DNA of 62,000 nt from Tubiluchus corallicola (GCA_030141605.1 JAQGDQ010000426.1:40001-102000), one strand, 5' to 3'. Counted from the stretch's first letter, positions 25,948 through 38,219 are shown. Made by a program: numbers and translations. Notes: generated by a model not told the origin, from the letters alone.

Positions 25948-26498
25948 GTGTGAAACTGTTACTGTAAAAGAGTGCTTGGGTCCACCCCCTAAATTCGCCA
26001 ATGATACCGTGTGGGTATGTTGAATATTTTGCTTTGATTAAAGCAACATCAAAATACCAACGTTGAAACTATCATGTGAAGCCTTATTTTCAGCAGAAAT
26101 AAACAACCACAACCGCCAGTGAAGGTATAATAGTTTTATTGAAGACTAACAACGATGACTTTGAACATATCGGCATTGTTCTTATGCCATTGTCAGCAAA
26201 AAAATGCAGGCCTTATGCGTATTTAGGCCATAAGGCCTGTATTTTTTCTGCTGACAACATGGCGTAGAAACAATGTCGAACGCTCAATGTTATTGTTGCT
26301 ATAGTCTTTAAGAATTCTCCAACACTTTCACGCCTAGTTTCTTAAGCAATTTGATTAACTTGGGTTGATCTTCTGTAACCTCTGAAACGACGCAATTATT
26401 CGTTCTGTAGAAGCGCATTCATTTCATCAAACAACGTGAGTTTTCAGAGTCTGCGCATAACACGATGTAAATTTAGCACTTCTGCGCCACTAAAATCT
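25948..26498 (+). repeat. left arm of a 0.5-kb inverted repeat
   Basis: This arm matches 28081-28582 in inverted orientation from GTGTGAAACTGTTACTG through GGGTCCACCCCCTAAATTCG to CGCCACTAAAATCT. The arms are separated by about 1.6 kb. The left arm has about 60 extra bases that make a local palindrome (separate entry). They are probably two copies of one interspersed element in opposite orientation; no ORF is clear. Confidence 0.85.
26165..26285. repeat. long imperfect hairpin inside the left arm
   Basis: GCAGGCCTTATG and CATAAGGCCTGT flank a loop of about 10 bases, and pairing continues outward through TCAGCA / TGCTGA and ATGCCATTGT / ACAACATGGCGT. The stem is about 40-45 bp with mismatches. 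The other arm of the inverted repeat has only one half of it. Confidence 0.75.
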
Positions 26499-26879
26499 AG
26501 CGAGAGATTTAAATTAAATGATAAAAAGCTTTACACTAAGGATCAGTTTTTTTGTTGAAGAACAAGCTTCTACTTTAAACACACTGCATGAACAAGTTAC
26601 AGCAAGAATTGCAAATATCTAAAACTAAAATATCACAATTACTTGTACACAAATTTTTTTTATCAATTAAATGTTTGAACTAACATATAACTTTGAGTTA
26701 GTCATTTCCACCAATCAGTTAAATTAAAATATGACAATACATAATTAATAATTAATAAACACAAAACCAAGTGGCTCATTATAACATCATTTAACACTTG
26801 CCATAGTGGATAAACCAGGTGATTGACAAAAGAAAGCAAATTTAGTCAGAATCAGTCTGGGCGTGTATTCTTTTGTACA

Positions 26880-26915
26880 TATAGTAATATATATATATTA
26901 TATATATATTACTAC

Positions 26916-26981
<66 letters not shown>

Positions 26982-27008
26982 ATATATATATATAGTATAT
27001 ATATATAG
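26880..27008. repeat. TA dinucleotide array
   Basis: About 130 bp of TA repeats with a few interruptions such as ACTACTATATG and TAGAATATA. It is self-complementary and able to form cruciforms. Confidence 0.95.
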
Positions 27009-27171
27009 AAAATTTTTAACAGTGTCCCGTATTTCTAGAATTGGTGTATACATTAATAATTGTTAACTTATTTATGTACGACACTTTTAAGTGTTCTTAT
27101 CAAATAAACATTTTCTTTACATTTGAAAAATGTATTAACGTCCATACAAATAGTTGCAAATTAATTAAATA

Positions 27172-27345
27172 GTCGCCCCCCCCCCGTTCTTCCCGGTGGG
27201 CCCGATTCGAAAAATAAACCCCCAACGGCTGACACTAGACCGACCTTTCGTTTGATGTATAGATCGCCGCAAATGGTGCCGTCGTCCGAGCTGTAGCCTC
27301 GAATCTAATATATATATATATATACCAGTAGAATTAATATATACC
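27172..27345 (-). repeat. interspersed repeat, inverted partner of 12735-12905
   Basis: On the plus strand it reads CGGTGGGCCCGATTCG, GATCGCCGCAAATGGTGCCG and GTAGCCTCGAATCT followed by a TA run, the reverse complement of the 12.7-kb copy. It starts with a C run of about 10 bases. Confidence 0.7.
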
Positions 27346-27389
27346 ATAATAAAAATTGATGCTGCCGATAGCACCATGATCATAAAATG

Positions 27390-27654
27390 TAATTTTAATT
27401 TGGTTTTATCTTCTTGTAATTTGCCCTTAAATGAGTTAATTACCGATTTATTCAGGGTACCGCATCTACATTTGACTTACCTAAGTCACATTTGAGTTAC
27501 CGAAACACATTCGAAATTTCTACGTCTACATTTGACTTACCTAAGTCACATTTGAGTTACCGAAACACATTCGAATTTCCTATGTCTACATTTGACTTAC
27601 CTAAGTCACATTTGAACTTTCCTGTGTCTACATTTGACGTGTAAAACCTATAAT
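27390..27654 (-). mobile_element. one end of the TA-flanked repeated-end transposon
   Basis: Three tandem modules of the type CTACATTTGACTTACCTAAG lead to the terminus GACGTGTAAAACCTA followed by TA. The block matches the left end of 14346-15054 in inverse, including the adjacent TTAAATGAGTTAATTACC. The other end is missing. Confidence 0.75.
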
Positions 27655-28080
27655 TTTCTAATCTGGCAACCCTAAACTATGATGATGATAATGATGACGA
27701 CGATGTTTATAACAATAGGAGTAGTGACATAAAGAAACTAATTTGCGTGGTCAGTTACATGCGTACAGAGAGGCTAATTGTCCAGTCGGAACAATTTTGA
27801 TAGTAAAATCACGTCTAGATGAGTTGAATGTTCACCAGTTTAACTCTTTTGATGCTAGACATCGTTGGTTCAGAGTTGCAGCTGCATTTTAGAACTAATG
27901 TCCTGACTCATCTCATTTATTGCCTAACTTTAGTGAAATAAAAAGCTAATAAGAATGTTGGTTAACCAACATTTTGCATGACGTTTTTGAGTAAAGCATC
28001 CTAATGTTAGTTTTTACAAGGTGATTACTACCTACGTGCATCTCACTTCTTTGCCTGCGCTCCTATTAAATTATCCGGCC

Positions 28081-28582
28081 AGATTTTAGTGGCGCAGAAG
28101 TGCTAAATTTACATCGTGTTACGCGCAGACTCTGAAAACTCACGTTGTTTGATAAAATGAATGCGCTTCTACAGAACGAATAATTGCGCCCTTTCAGAGG
28201 TTACAGAAGATCAACCCAAGTTAATCAAATTGCTAAAGAAACTAGGCGTGAAAGTGTTGGAGAATTCTTAAAGACTATAGCAACAATAACATTGAGCGTT
28301 CGACATACCAATAGGGCCTGCATTTTTTGCTGACAATGGCATAAGAACAATGCCGATATGTTCAAAGTCATCGTTGTTAGTCTTCAATTAAACTATTATA
28401 CCTTCACTGGCGGTTGTGGTTGTTTATTTCTGCTGAAAATAAGGCTTCACGTGATAGTTTCAACGTTGGTATTTTGATGTTACTTTAATCAAAGCAAAAT
28501 ATTCAAAATACCCACACGGTATCACTGGCGAATTTAGGGGGTGGTCCCAAGCATCCTTTCACAGCAGCAGTTACAACACACG
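28081..28582 (-). repeat. right arm of the 0.5-kb inverted repeat
   Basis: It starts AGATTTTAGTGGCGCAGAAG and runs inverse to 25948-26498 out to AGTTACAACACAC. It lacks the extra hairpin half of the left arm. Confidence 0.85.
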
Positions 28583-28849
28583 AAATTAACATTTTCTCTG
28601 AATTATAAGCATTAGAATGATTTGCTAGATCCTAAAGGTGCCTTATACCTGTAAAAATCATATATCACAAGAAAACAGATGAAAGTTATGTACACCATGT
28701 ATGCTGTATAGTGTATATGAATATATTGGTATGTAATTTTGAGTCAAAAATTAGGTGACACCTGTTCTAAACTAGTGAGCTTCTTTAAGGAAATGGCTTC
28801 TAGAAGGCAAAAAGAGGTCTATAATGCAGTAAAATGTATTGTTGTCCGG

Positions 28850-28956
28850 GTGGATCGCGCTTGGGAGCTCACACCGCTCCCCCAGACCCCCTAACTGCTT
28901 TTCTGTTGGGCCCACCATTGTTGTAAAACCTGTATCCGCCCCTGCAATATTGTCAC
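28850..28956. repeat. possible hAT-like end fragment
   Basis: GTTGGGCCCACCATTG followed by TGTATCCGCCCCTGCAAT resembles one end of elements with CAGGGGCGGATAC termini when read on the minus strand. No opposite terminus or target duplication was found. Confidence 0.3.
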
Positions 28957-29257
28957 CATACGGTCGCAATTTTGCCAGGATTTACAAACAATATTCTTCA
29001 AATAATGTTGTCACCATCTCGGTACAATGTGGAATATTTTTGTTCAACATTGGCTCCATCTTGGCACAATTTATAACCGTATTCAGGTATAATTTCGTAC
29101 ATTTATTGCCCGCACAGGTGCAACACGGGACCCACATTGTTGTCCAGTATAGAAAACACGTAATTCAAATATATTGATCAAGAAACATTGGCAAATTTTT
29201 ATAGCAACGTTTTCGCACAGTACTAATAAACCAAATCCAAACAGAGTCTTAAGAAAC

Positions 29258-29454
29258 GACTCCATGCGTACGTAATGCGTGATGCGTAATACGTATACAA
29301 CAGTTTGTATTTAAACATGTAGAACTATTTCCCTGCGTACATAATGCGTAATCCGTAATGCGTGATGCGTGATCCGTATTCACTCGAACATGATAAATGA
29401 CGCAGTAATACGCAGTAATTCACGCAGTAATACGCATTACGTGCACAGGGAGTC
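29258..29454. mobile_element. small inverted-repeat element built of CGTAATGCGT modules
   Basis: The ends GACTCCATGCGTACGTAATG and, inverted, GACTCCCTGTGCACGTAATG match at about 16 of 20 positions. The interior consists of many variants of TAATGCGT and ATTACTGCG on both strands. There is no ORF and no clear target duplication. It interrupts a stretch rich in CAATNTTG and TTGTCACNATCT-like words on both sides. Confidence 0.55.
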
Positions 29455-29786
29455 ATAGCTTTACTGTAACAAAATTGTAACAAAACATTGTCACAATCTT
29501 GGTACAACATTTTTTTATTACAAATGTTGAAGCTACCTTATCATGACATTTTTATCAAATATTTTTAAAAAATGTCTTCTTCATGTCGTTACAACATTTT
29601 CTTCAAATATTTTCTGATCACGTATTTGCAAGATATATCCACAGTATTGCTGAAATGTGGACACCGTATTGGGCAGTCAATGTTGAATTCTCAAGCTTGC
29701 ACCATTTCACTGCGCATAATTTCTGAAAACCGATATTAGTGAAATTTTGTAAGATTTTGATGTTTATAGTGAAAACGTCCTGCACG

Positions 29787-30219
<433 letters not shown>

Positions 30220-30227
30220 CCTGCACG

Positions 30228-31499
30228 GGCTCAAGAAAACACTGAGAAATAAACTTTGCTACATGCTTTATTACGCCGTAACATGTACGACAGCCTACTA
30301 CTAGATAGTTATAAGTTTTACGATACATTAACTTGAGAAGTTCTGATAAACTTTGTCACAGTGTCAGCCAAACTTGATGATGAAAGTAAAAAGAGCTGAA
30401 ATAAGAAGGAACTTTTACCAGAAATATAGATACAGTCAGACTGCCATTGTTACTGACAATGTTAAGCCAGTTGATGGAAACTTGCAGTTGGAATACAACT
30501 AGCAGCTTCTGAAAGTTTATTGTACTATAGATTTAGTCTTTTAATTCAGACACAACGGTAGTTGTTTGTGTTGAAAATACTGGGTAAACAACATTAGTAC
30601 AAAGTAAATATTGTTACAAATACACAAAATTCAGACTAATTTTTCTTCCAAATCGCATGTCCATATGTATAGGTGAATTCATAATGTCCGATCTTTTATG
30701 ATGTTTCCTAGGCGAGTGTCTGCGATGTGTTCTGAAGGGAGAAATGACCATTTTTCACGCAAAATGTATTAGACCCGCGTCGTCTGCTAAGAGGGCGGAT
30801 CCAGGATCAGAAAGCTCTGCACGGTCACCTACACACTGCGTACTATTACCATCGCTGTTGGGTTCACACGCTAGCATCTACTGTGTAGTGCCGCCCTTTT
30901 TTGAAAAATAGTGCGTCACCATTTGCTTCATTTTTCATTAATTATTGGTACATCACGATAATTATTCTTTTCTTGTTGAGGCAATATAATTCACGGTTCC
31001 ACGCAGAGGTCCCGAGCATTTCTGACTACAATGCTGGTTACTAATTGTCATTAGTAAATATCGTCACGGATATTAGGTGATACAGTACGGTAAAGCTAAT
31101 TTGGCATCAAATAAGAAGTCTCGTTATTATGATATCATTACGTAACTGGCGCAAAACATCTACCATCACTGTTTCACTGTGTTACTTAAAGCAGGTTGCC
31201 GTTTTCGATGAGGTTTCATTGTCATGGCATCTGGCACCTAATCGGTTCTCAAAGCTAGTTAAAATTTGGTCTTAAGAATTATGCTAGGAATCATGTCAAA
31301 GGAAAAGGCGTTTATCTTTCAATGGTTTTTGATTGGTCTACAATACTACATGAACTTAGTGATTCTTTGCTCAATTAAGAGGGTAAATGCAAATTAGAAG
31401 AAAAACAAAGACAAATAAAATTACCATCAATTTAAATCACAAGTTTTTATTTTTGGAAAACATTAAAAAACTGTCGTGCAAAAACGATATGAAAATCAA
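30228..31499. other. hh intron 1 stretch, no gene seen
   Basis: No recognised feature. GAGGGCGGATCCAGG near 30790 and GTGCCGCCCTTTTTTG near 30890 look like degenerate opposite ends of a roughly 110-bp element, but this is weak. Confidence 0.4.
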
Positions 31500-31539
31500 G
31501 TAAGGAAAAAAGATGTCCAACATTTTAAGACGTTGTAGA

Positions 31540-32110
31540 ACAAACATGGAGAAAAATTTCATTAGCTATATGGGACCAGTCCTATGGAATAGACTAAGCC
31601 GCAATTCAAAATGTAGTCACTCCCTTTCAACTTTTAGAAAAACCGTCAGAAAAGAAATATTTCAAAAGTATTGAGAGAAACACAGTTTGATAATGGTAAT
31701 CACCTGCATTCTTTTTCCACAGTAATCTTAATAAAACGTGACTAGGCTCAACAGGTTACTGAACACTTTATAATCATGATCACAGTTTTTCTTAGTTCTC
31801 GCTCCATTTCATCTTTCATTCACTACTCCCCCACACTTTTATGTATATATTATCATTATTTCAGTTATTAATCACTTCTTTAAGATTTCCACGTACAGTT
31901 TGGCCTGTCAAGCTTTTAGGCTCAAACTGTATGCATCAAAATTATTCTGTAATGTAATTTGCACATGATGCTGCATAAGAATCTCTTTTGTAATTTCTGG
32001 ATAATAATGCATTTGCATTTATATTTATATTTACTTCAGTGAAATTATCTGTTTTTTTATTATAACGGTTAGATGCAGAGTGGAAATAAATAAACTTATA
32101 AACTTATAAG
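31540..32110 (+). mobile_element. LINE 3' end, family 1, best-preserved copy
   Basis: From about 31530 the frame reads RRCRTN, then NFISYMGPVLWNRLS and HSLSTFRKTVRKEIFQKY before a TGA. This is the usual C-terminus of CR1/Jockey-like ORF2 (G-K-LWN-LP ... SLS-FK). The 3' UTR matches 10590-11197 and ends GTGGAAATAAATAAACTTAT with a short duplicated ATAAACTT tail. It is 5'-truncated. Confidence 0.8.
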
Positions 32111-32739
32111 ACGTTTCTATTTAATCTGTTTCTGTAATTTGACAAGTTGATAATTCTGTAAGTTTTAACTTTCTTAATCTTTTTTAACTTTGAACTTCTG
32201 ATCAATGCAAATTCACACTTAGTAAATAGTGAAAAAGGCATAAAAGACTTAGGTCTCTACTGACATTATAGGCATAACATTGTAAGTGCAGCGTAGGTAG
32301 CAACACTGTTATTGTATCAGTCAGCTGTACACACTTGCTACTAAGTATACGAGGTATACACAATTGTTTGAAACTGCATGTTTTCAAAGCCAAGTATTTC
32401 TTTGCCAATAAACCATAAAATGTACAGTCAGTAACACAAGCTTGTCTCACATTTTAACAATAGTCTGTTATAATTTCTCTCAAGCAGTCTTTGAAATGCT
32501 TAATATTTCTAATTAGAGAACCAAAGTGTTTGTGTCTGCTTCACGCCGACTTGTAAATTTAGCAAAACCGTGTGGGGTAATAAAACTATTTGACACTTAT
32601 TCGTAATAATAAAGCTATATAAAACCGACTATAGAAGGTAGATATACGTTGTAAAAGGAGCTGTTTCACTATTTACGTGTAGTACTGTATTTTAAATACC
32701 ACTGACTTTGCATTTGGAACAAATTTTTATAGGAAAACA

Positions 32740-33262
32740 GGATGATTTTTATCATTCCAGCACTTTCAGTGAGGTAAAACTATAAATGTTAGCATCTATG
32801 ATAATGCCAAAGCGTTTCTGATAATGAAACTATAGGTTAAAATTTTTATTAACGGTAGGCAAGGCCGGCCAACCAGTGATGACGTCACAACTGAACGTAA
32901 TTTTCAACAACACATATATTCCGCTAACCGGTTGCACATGTTTGTGAAAGCGAAAATTTAACATTGATTTCAATATACAAAACTCGTCAATTTTGAAGTG
33001 TAAAAGTTAAATTTCAAGTTTACCGCTGTGATAACGGGTGACCTCTTGAACATGCGCACTACGTCAAAATTGAACAACTCTGTACTGAGAGGTTTTCTGA
33101 TAAGCAGGCGCTAACTAGGTGCCCATCTAACTATAGAGTGGCAAGACGATGTGTAACGTCGAAGAATAGCCGCGCAAACACGAGGTTCTGTGGTAATAAT
33201 TCTTACATATAATTCATTCTTCAAACAAAACACAGTATGTTCTCTTTCAGTATTTTGTGGGT
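32740..33262 (+). repeat. interspersed repeat family R, copy 3
   Basis: It follows 23270-23850 at moderate similarity (CAAAGCGTTTCTGATAATGA, TGACGTCACAACTGAACG, GAAGAATAGCCGCGCAAAC). Its right end GTAGATTGTTCTGAGC is where the 23-bp minisatellite starts. Confidence 0.65.
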
Positions 33263-33690
33263 AGATTGTTCTGAGCATTAGTTAAAGATTGTTCTGAGCA
33301 TTAGTTAAAGATTGTTCTATAAGCATTAGCTAAAGATTGTTCTGAGCATTAGTTAAAGATTGTTCTGTGCATTAGTAAAAGATTGTTCTCTGAGCATTAG
33401 CTAAAGATTGCTCTGAGCATTAGTTAAAGATTGTTCTCTGAGCATTAGCTAAAGTTTGTTCTGAGCATTAGTTAAAGATTGTTCTGAGCATTAGTTAAAG
33501 ATTGTTCTGAGCATTAGTTAAAGATTGCTCTGAGCATTAGCTAAAGATTGTTCTGAGTATTAGTTAAAGATTGCTCTGAGCATAAGCTAAAGATTGGTCT
33601 GAGCATTAGTTGAAGATTGTTCTCTGAGCATTAGCTAAAGTTTGTTCTGAGCATTAGCTAAAGATTGTTCTGAGCATTAGTTAAAACTAA
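33263..33690. repeat. 23-bp minisatellite, about 18 copies
   Basis: The unit GATTGTTCTGAGCATTAGT plus TAAA is 23 bp, with a 25-bp variant that has an extra CT (GTTCTCTGAG). Variants GTTAAA and GCTAAA alternate irregularly. The first unit overlaps the end of family R copy 3. Confidence 0.95.
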
Positions 33691-34578
33691 GCATGAGCCC
33701 TGTTTTCTTTTAAAATCTATCCTTGATCATTACTTAACAGAATTTGTACAAATTTCAAATCACCTTAGCGACCCTTAATTCAACTCGCCTAGTCATGCAT
33801 AATTCTTGTATATTCTAACTGTGGGCAGGTCAGTCCTGCAAGTTACTGCCTTCAAATTAGCCCAGTTGAAAATCAAAATAAGATTAAATAACGCAGAAAT
33901 CCATCTTCCACAGTTGCTGCAATGGTCAGCTGAATGAAGAGGAAAGGTGATTGGACGCGAAGACATTATAAATTAACATTATATTGGCATTTTTGTTAAA
34001 ACTAATCAACTCATATAGTAAGTATGACAACACAGTTGCTATGCAACACGTGTGCCAAGTTAGATTTGTTGATAATTAACCCGCTTAAACAATAGAGTAA
34101 TTCTTACCAGTAACACTGCACGTTCAATTTTACCATCACTGCTGCATAGGTTTATAACATGTGATAATCATTTTATTTGACTAACAGGTTTAATTTCACA
34201 TAGCGCTGCACTCAATTCTTGAACCTAACCCTCCAGCATCTCCATATAATAAAAGAGGCAAGGATTTAAGACGTCGTAAAAATATCTCCCGTTCCCATGT
34301 ATCACGCTGGAAATTAAATTAGAGACGGAGAATTGCCATCAGACACATTTCTGCTGATGAAGCAAAAATGACCACATAAAAATCTACAATTTGTTTTATT
34401 TTACGAGATTTAAAACGTACGTAATAATTTATAGGTCAAATTTACGACATAACAGCCCAATTAAAGGGCAATTAATGGTGATTTCGGTTGCTACTGCAGA
34501 CGGGGCTAACAGCACAAACTTCAAACAGGATTAGTAAATGAACAAGCATGGGTTTTCTAGACATTTTGAAAAATTATG
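33691..34578. other. single-copy intron stretch, possible regulatory DNA
   Basis: I see no repeat and no ORF here. The segment 34220-34520 is of balanced complexity and includes homeodomain-type cores such as CCAATTAAAGGGCAATTAAT. It is one of the larger non-repetitive parts of hh intron 1, so an enhancer is conceivable, but nothing in the sequence proves it. Confidence 0.25.
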
Positions 34579-34928
34579 GGACAGTGCCCTCTAGTTCTAA
34601 GTTTAGTTAAAAAAATTAGTAACAAAACACGTTTTTGTGACTCAAAATACCATGACTCTATATAGGCATGGAAATCTCGCATTTAGTGGTTAAGTGAGTT
34701 AACTTAAGGTGCTGATTGATTTGTTAAACTTAAAATTGTGTTACTTATTATCCCTGGTCAGTTACTGGACAGTGCCCTCTAGTTTTAAGTTTAGTTAAAA
34801 AAATATTCACAAAACACGTTTTTCAACTCAAAATACCACGAGTCTATGTTGGCATGGCATAGAAATCTCGTATTTAGTGGCTAAGTGAGTTACCTACCTT
34901 AAGGTGCCGATTATCCCTGGTCAGTTAG
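34579..34928. repeat. tandem duplication of about 180-190 bp, two copies
   Basis: ACAGTGCCCTCTAGTT, AACAAAACACGTTTTT or CACAAAACACGTTTTT, CTCAAAATACCA and TTATCCCTGGTCAGTTA occur in the same order in 34579-34764 and 34767-34928. The copies differ by several small indels. Confidence 0.85.
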
Positions 34929-35212
34929 TGAGCGAAAGAGAAAACCACTTATCACGTTTCCAGTAAATTCTTCTCATTTGCATAGAGAGGTCCTACGCAA
35001 GTACACGGACTTACATTTTGCACTCATTTTCAATCATTACGCCTGAATTTCTATAGCAAATTGCGTGTCTACGTTCTTCAAAGTAGTGTCATAGAGCAAC
35101 TCTTTTATTTGGTTAATTTGACTTCATCAACGTTTTTTACCTATACTGTTTCTTTTTGTTTCAATAATATTGTATGTTGATGTATTGTATATGTATTGCT
35201 GAAGTGAAATAA

Positions 35213-35339
<127 letters not shown>

Positions 35340-35534
35340 CAAACAATCGTGCTTGCATTCTGCTTTTTAAGATTAAGATCATTTCAATAGCCAGGCAAAA
35401 ATTTTTACGGAAACCGACACAACTATAATTTTTAAATTGAGTTTAATCATTATCTGCTTATTGTAGTTGAATCAAATATTTTATTGAATCGAGTGTGATA
35501 ATTATTAGTTGTGAGCCCATTATTAGCCCATTTT

Positions 35535-35640
35535 ACTTTTACTAGCACTTTGCACTCAGCACTTGCATCGTAGAGGTACCTGTATCAGACGCATTCTGTT
35601 TTGTAAATACACTATAAATAAATAAAGTTTAAACCAAACT
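35535..35640 (+). mobile_element. LINE 3' tail remnant
   Basis: CACTTTGCACTCAGCACTTG is followed by GTAAATACACTATAAATAAATAAAG and TTTAAACCAAACT, a tail very like that of the insertion at 43024-43442 (TTTAAACTAAACT). No ORF remains. Confidence 0.4.
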
Positions 35641-36361
35641 AATTATTCTTTAATTTAAATATTTGGCATGAAATTTTTGAGTCAAATCTATAAATTCGTT
35701 TTAATGGACCATGGTCGCAAGTTTGCAAAACGTTAACAGTTTGTGATATTGAGTAAATCAATAATAGTCAGTTGATTTGCCTTTTACCTTATTAATAAAG
35801 ATTAATAAACGCTAGTTACTGATATTTAATAACGAAATATCATTTTAGCGGTATACATTGCTTTCTTTCTTATAATTATAATTCTTTCTTATAGGGTCAA
35901 ATCTAAATAGAACCAGGCCCAAGAAATAGTAGTTTAGTGAAGTACTCTGTAAGCTTAGTTAAATATAAGTAGAAGTTTGGGGAGATTACGTCTAAATGAA
36001 AGCCTGTAAAAGACACAGAACAAATACAGACTATATGTTTAATTGCATTTTTGCCTATTATGTACATACGCGGTTATATAAATGTGCGATTCGTTACTTT
36101 TGTAATTTCACCTTTCTAATTACCAGACGCGTGCGTTTTTTTGCATACACATGACAGAAATTAAATTGTACATATACGTAAGTGGTTATGCATTATTTTT
36201 TATTTACATTAATTTACAAATTTCGTTTGATCACAGTTATGGGACTAGTGTCTGTAGGATACAATTTGGTAGGTAAAACTAACCTGTACCGAGTCAGCAC
36301 TCAATTTAAAGATCCTGAATTCGGATCTTTGCAATATAGTAAACACACGGTACACTATAAG

Positions 36362-36563
36362 TTATAAGTTTATAAGTTAATTTATTTCCACTCTGCATCT
36401 AACAATTATAATAAAAATACAGATAATTTCACTGAAGTAAATATAAATATAAATGCAGTATTATCCAGAAATTACAAAATGCAGCTTATACATGTGCAAA
36501 TTACATTACAGAATAATTTTGATGCATACAGTTTGAGCCTAAAAGCATAGCTTGACAGACTAG
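36362..36563 (-). mobile_element. LINE family 1 3' UTR fragment, inverted
   Basis: The reverse complement matches the 3' UTR of 31540-32110 (TATTTCCACTCTGCATCTAA, GATGCATACAGTTTGAGCC). It is only about 200 bp and entirely non-coding. Confidence 0.75.
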
Positions 36564-37127
36564 ACGTTACTAACTCGGAAATACAACTATCTGTACATTT
36601 TGGTAACCTATTCGAGCCTAATATAGGCTGTAATAATAACCTGATTACCTTTTCTTCAAGCATTGAGACCAGAAATCCTAGTGTGTTAGTGAAAACATGG
36701 ATGAAATCTAACCTGTAGACTGGGCGTGCTAATAAAGTGGTAATATTTGTGTACAATAACCCGCCAGCATAGGAGGGCGTATCTACGTTTGCCAGAGCTC
36801 TTTATTAAGAAAGAAAGCTTTTTGCAACGATATTATGGCCAACAAAAATGACATTCGGAATAAGAGATGTTAAAAGGCACAGTTATTATTATTTATTATT
36901 TATGTCTAGCATTCTTAAGTTCTTGAAAAAGCAAAATGATACCACAAGTGCAGAACGCATCATGGTAAATCACACTGAGTGATGACAACTTTATTGAGAC
37001 CCATATTTCTGTAGTTTTAGCTTGTTTAGTGTCTCCTGGCGTGAACTTCTCCCAAATACATGGTGTCATGGAACCAGGTAATATCTTAATAAGTAAAAAC
37101 ATACTTGAGGAATTCGGGAAATGTAAA

Positions 37128-38214
37128 TTTGAATATACAGAGTGGTCCAAAAAACCTTCCCCCAAACTCTAACTCGTGCCTTTCATCTTGGTTAGTACAT
37201 TTGAATATACAGAGTCGTCCAAAAAAACGTTCCCCCAAACCCTAACTCGTGCCTTTCATCTTGATTAGTACATTTGAATATACAGAGTGGTCCAAAAAAC
37301 CTTCCCCCAAACTCTAACTCGTGCCTTTCATCTTGATTAGTACATTTGAATATACAGAGTCGTCCAAAAAAACGTTCCCCCAAACCCTAACTCGTGCCTT
37401 TCATCTTGGTTAGTACATTTGAATATACAGAGTGGTCCAAAAAAACCTTCCCCCAAACTCTAACTCGTGCCTTTCATCTTGGTTAGTACATTTGAATATA
37501 CAGAGTGGTCCAAAAAAACCTTCCCCCAAACTCTAACTCGTGCCTTTCATCTTGGTTAGTACATTTGAATATACAGAGTCGTCCAAAAAAACGTTCCCCC
37601 AAACCCTAACTCGTGCCTTTCATCTTGGTTAGTACATTTGAATATACAGAGTGGTCCAAAAAACGTTCCCCCAAACCCTAACTCGTGCCTTTCATCTTGG
37701 TTAGTACATTTGAATATACAGAGTCGTCCAAAAAAACGTTCCCCCAAACCCTAACTCGTGCCTTTCATCTTGGTTAGTACATTTGAATACACAGAGTGGT
37801 CCAAAAAAACGTTCCCCACAAACCCTAACTCGTGCCTTTCATCTTGGTTAGTACATTTGAATATACAGAGTCGTCCAAAAAAACGTTCCCCCAAACCCTA
37901 ACTCGTGCCTTTCATCTTGGTTAGTACATTTGAATATACAGAGTGGTCCAAAAAAACGTTCCCCCAAACCCTAACTCGTGCCTTTCATCTTGGTTAGTAC
38001 ATTTGAATATACAGAGTGGTCCAAAAAACGTTCCCCCAAACCCTAACTCGTGCCTTTCATCTTGGTTAGTACATTTGAATATACAGAGTCGTCCAAAAAA
38101 ACGTTCCCCCAAACCCTAACTCGTGCCTTTCATCTTGGTTAGTACATTTGAATATACAGAGTGGTCCAAAAAAACCTTCCCCCAAACTCTAACTCGTGCC
38201 TTTCATCTTGGTTA
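37128..38214. repeat. 73-bp minisatellite, about 15 copies
   Basis: The unit runs TTGAATATACAGAGTGGTCC, then an A run, CTTCCCCCAAACTCTAACTC and GTGCCTTTCATCTTGGTTAGTACAT. Two linked variants alternate: GTGGTCC with ACCTTCC...AAACTC, and GTCGTCC with ACGTTCC...AAACCC. Recurring minus-strand ORFs with CTNQDERHEL are read-through of the unit. The array lies in hh intron 1, about 3.5 kb from exon 1. Confidence 0.97.
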
Positions 38215-38219
38215 GAGGG

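Noticed and set aside
33263-33690. CRISPR-like regular array
   Set aside because: Units are contiguous 23-25-bp minisatellite copies without unique spacers, in an animal intron.
37128-38214. CCCTAAC words suggesting telomeric repeat or a repeated secreted protein
   Set aside because: CCCTAAC occurs once per 73-bp unit, not in tandem. The ORFs are unit read-through with no start or domain.
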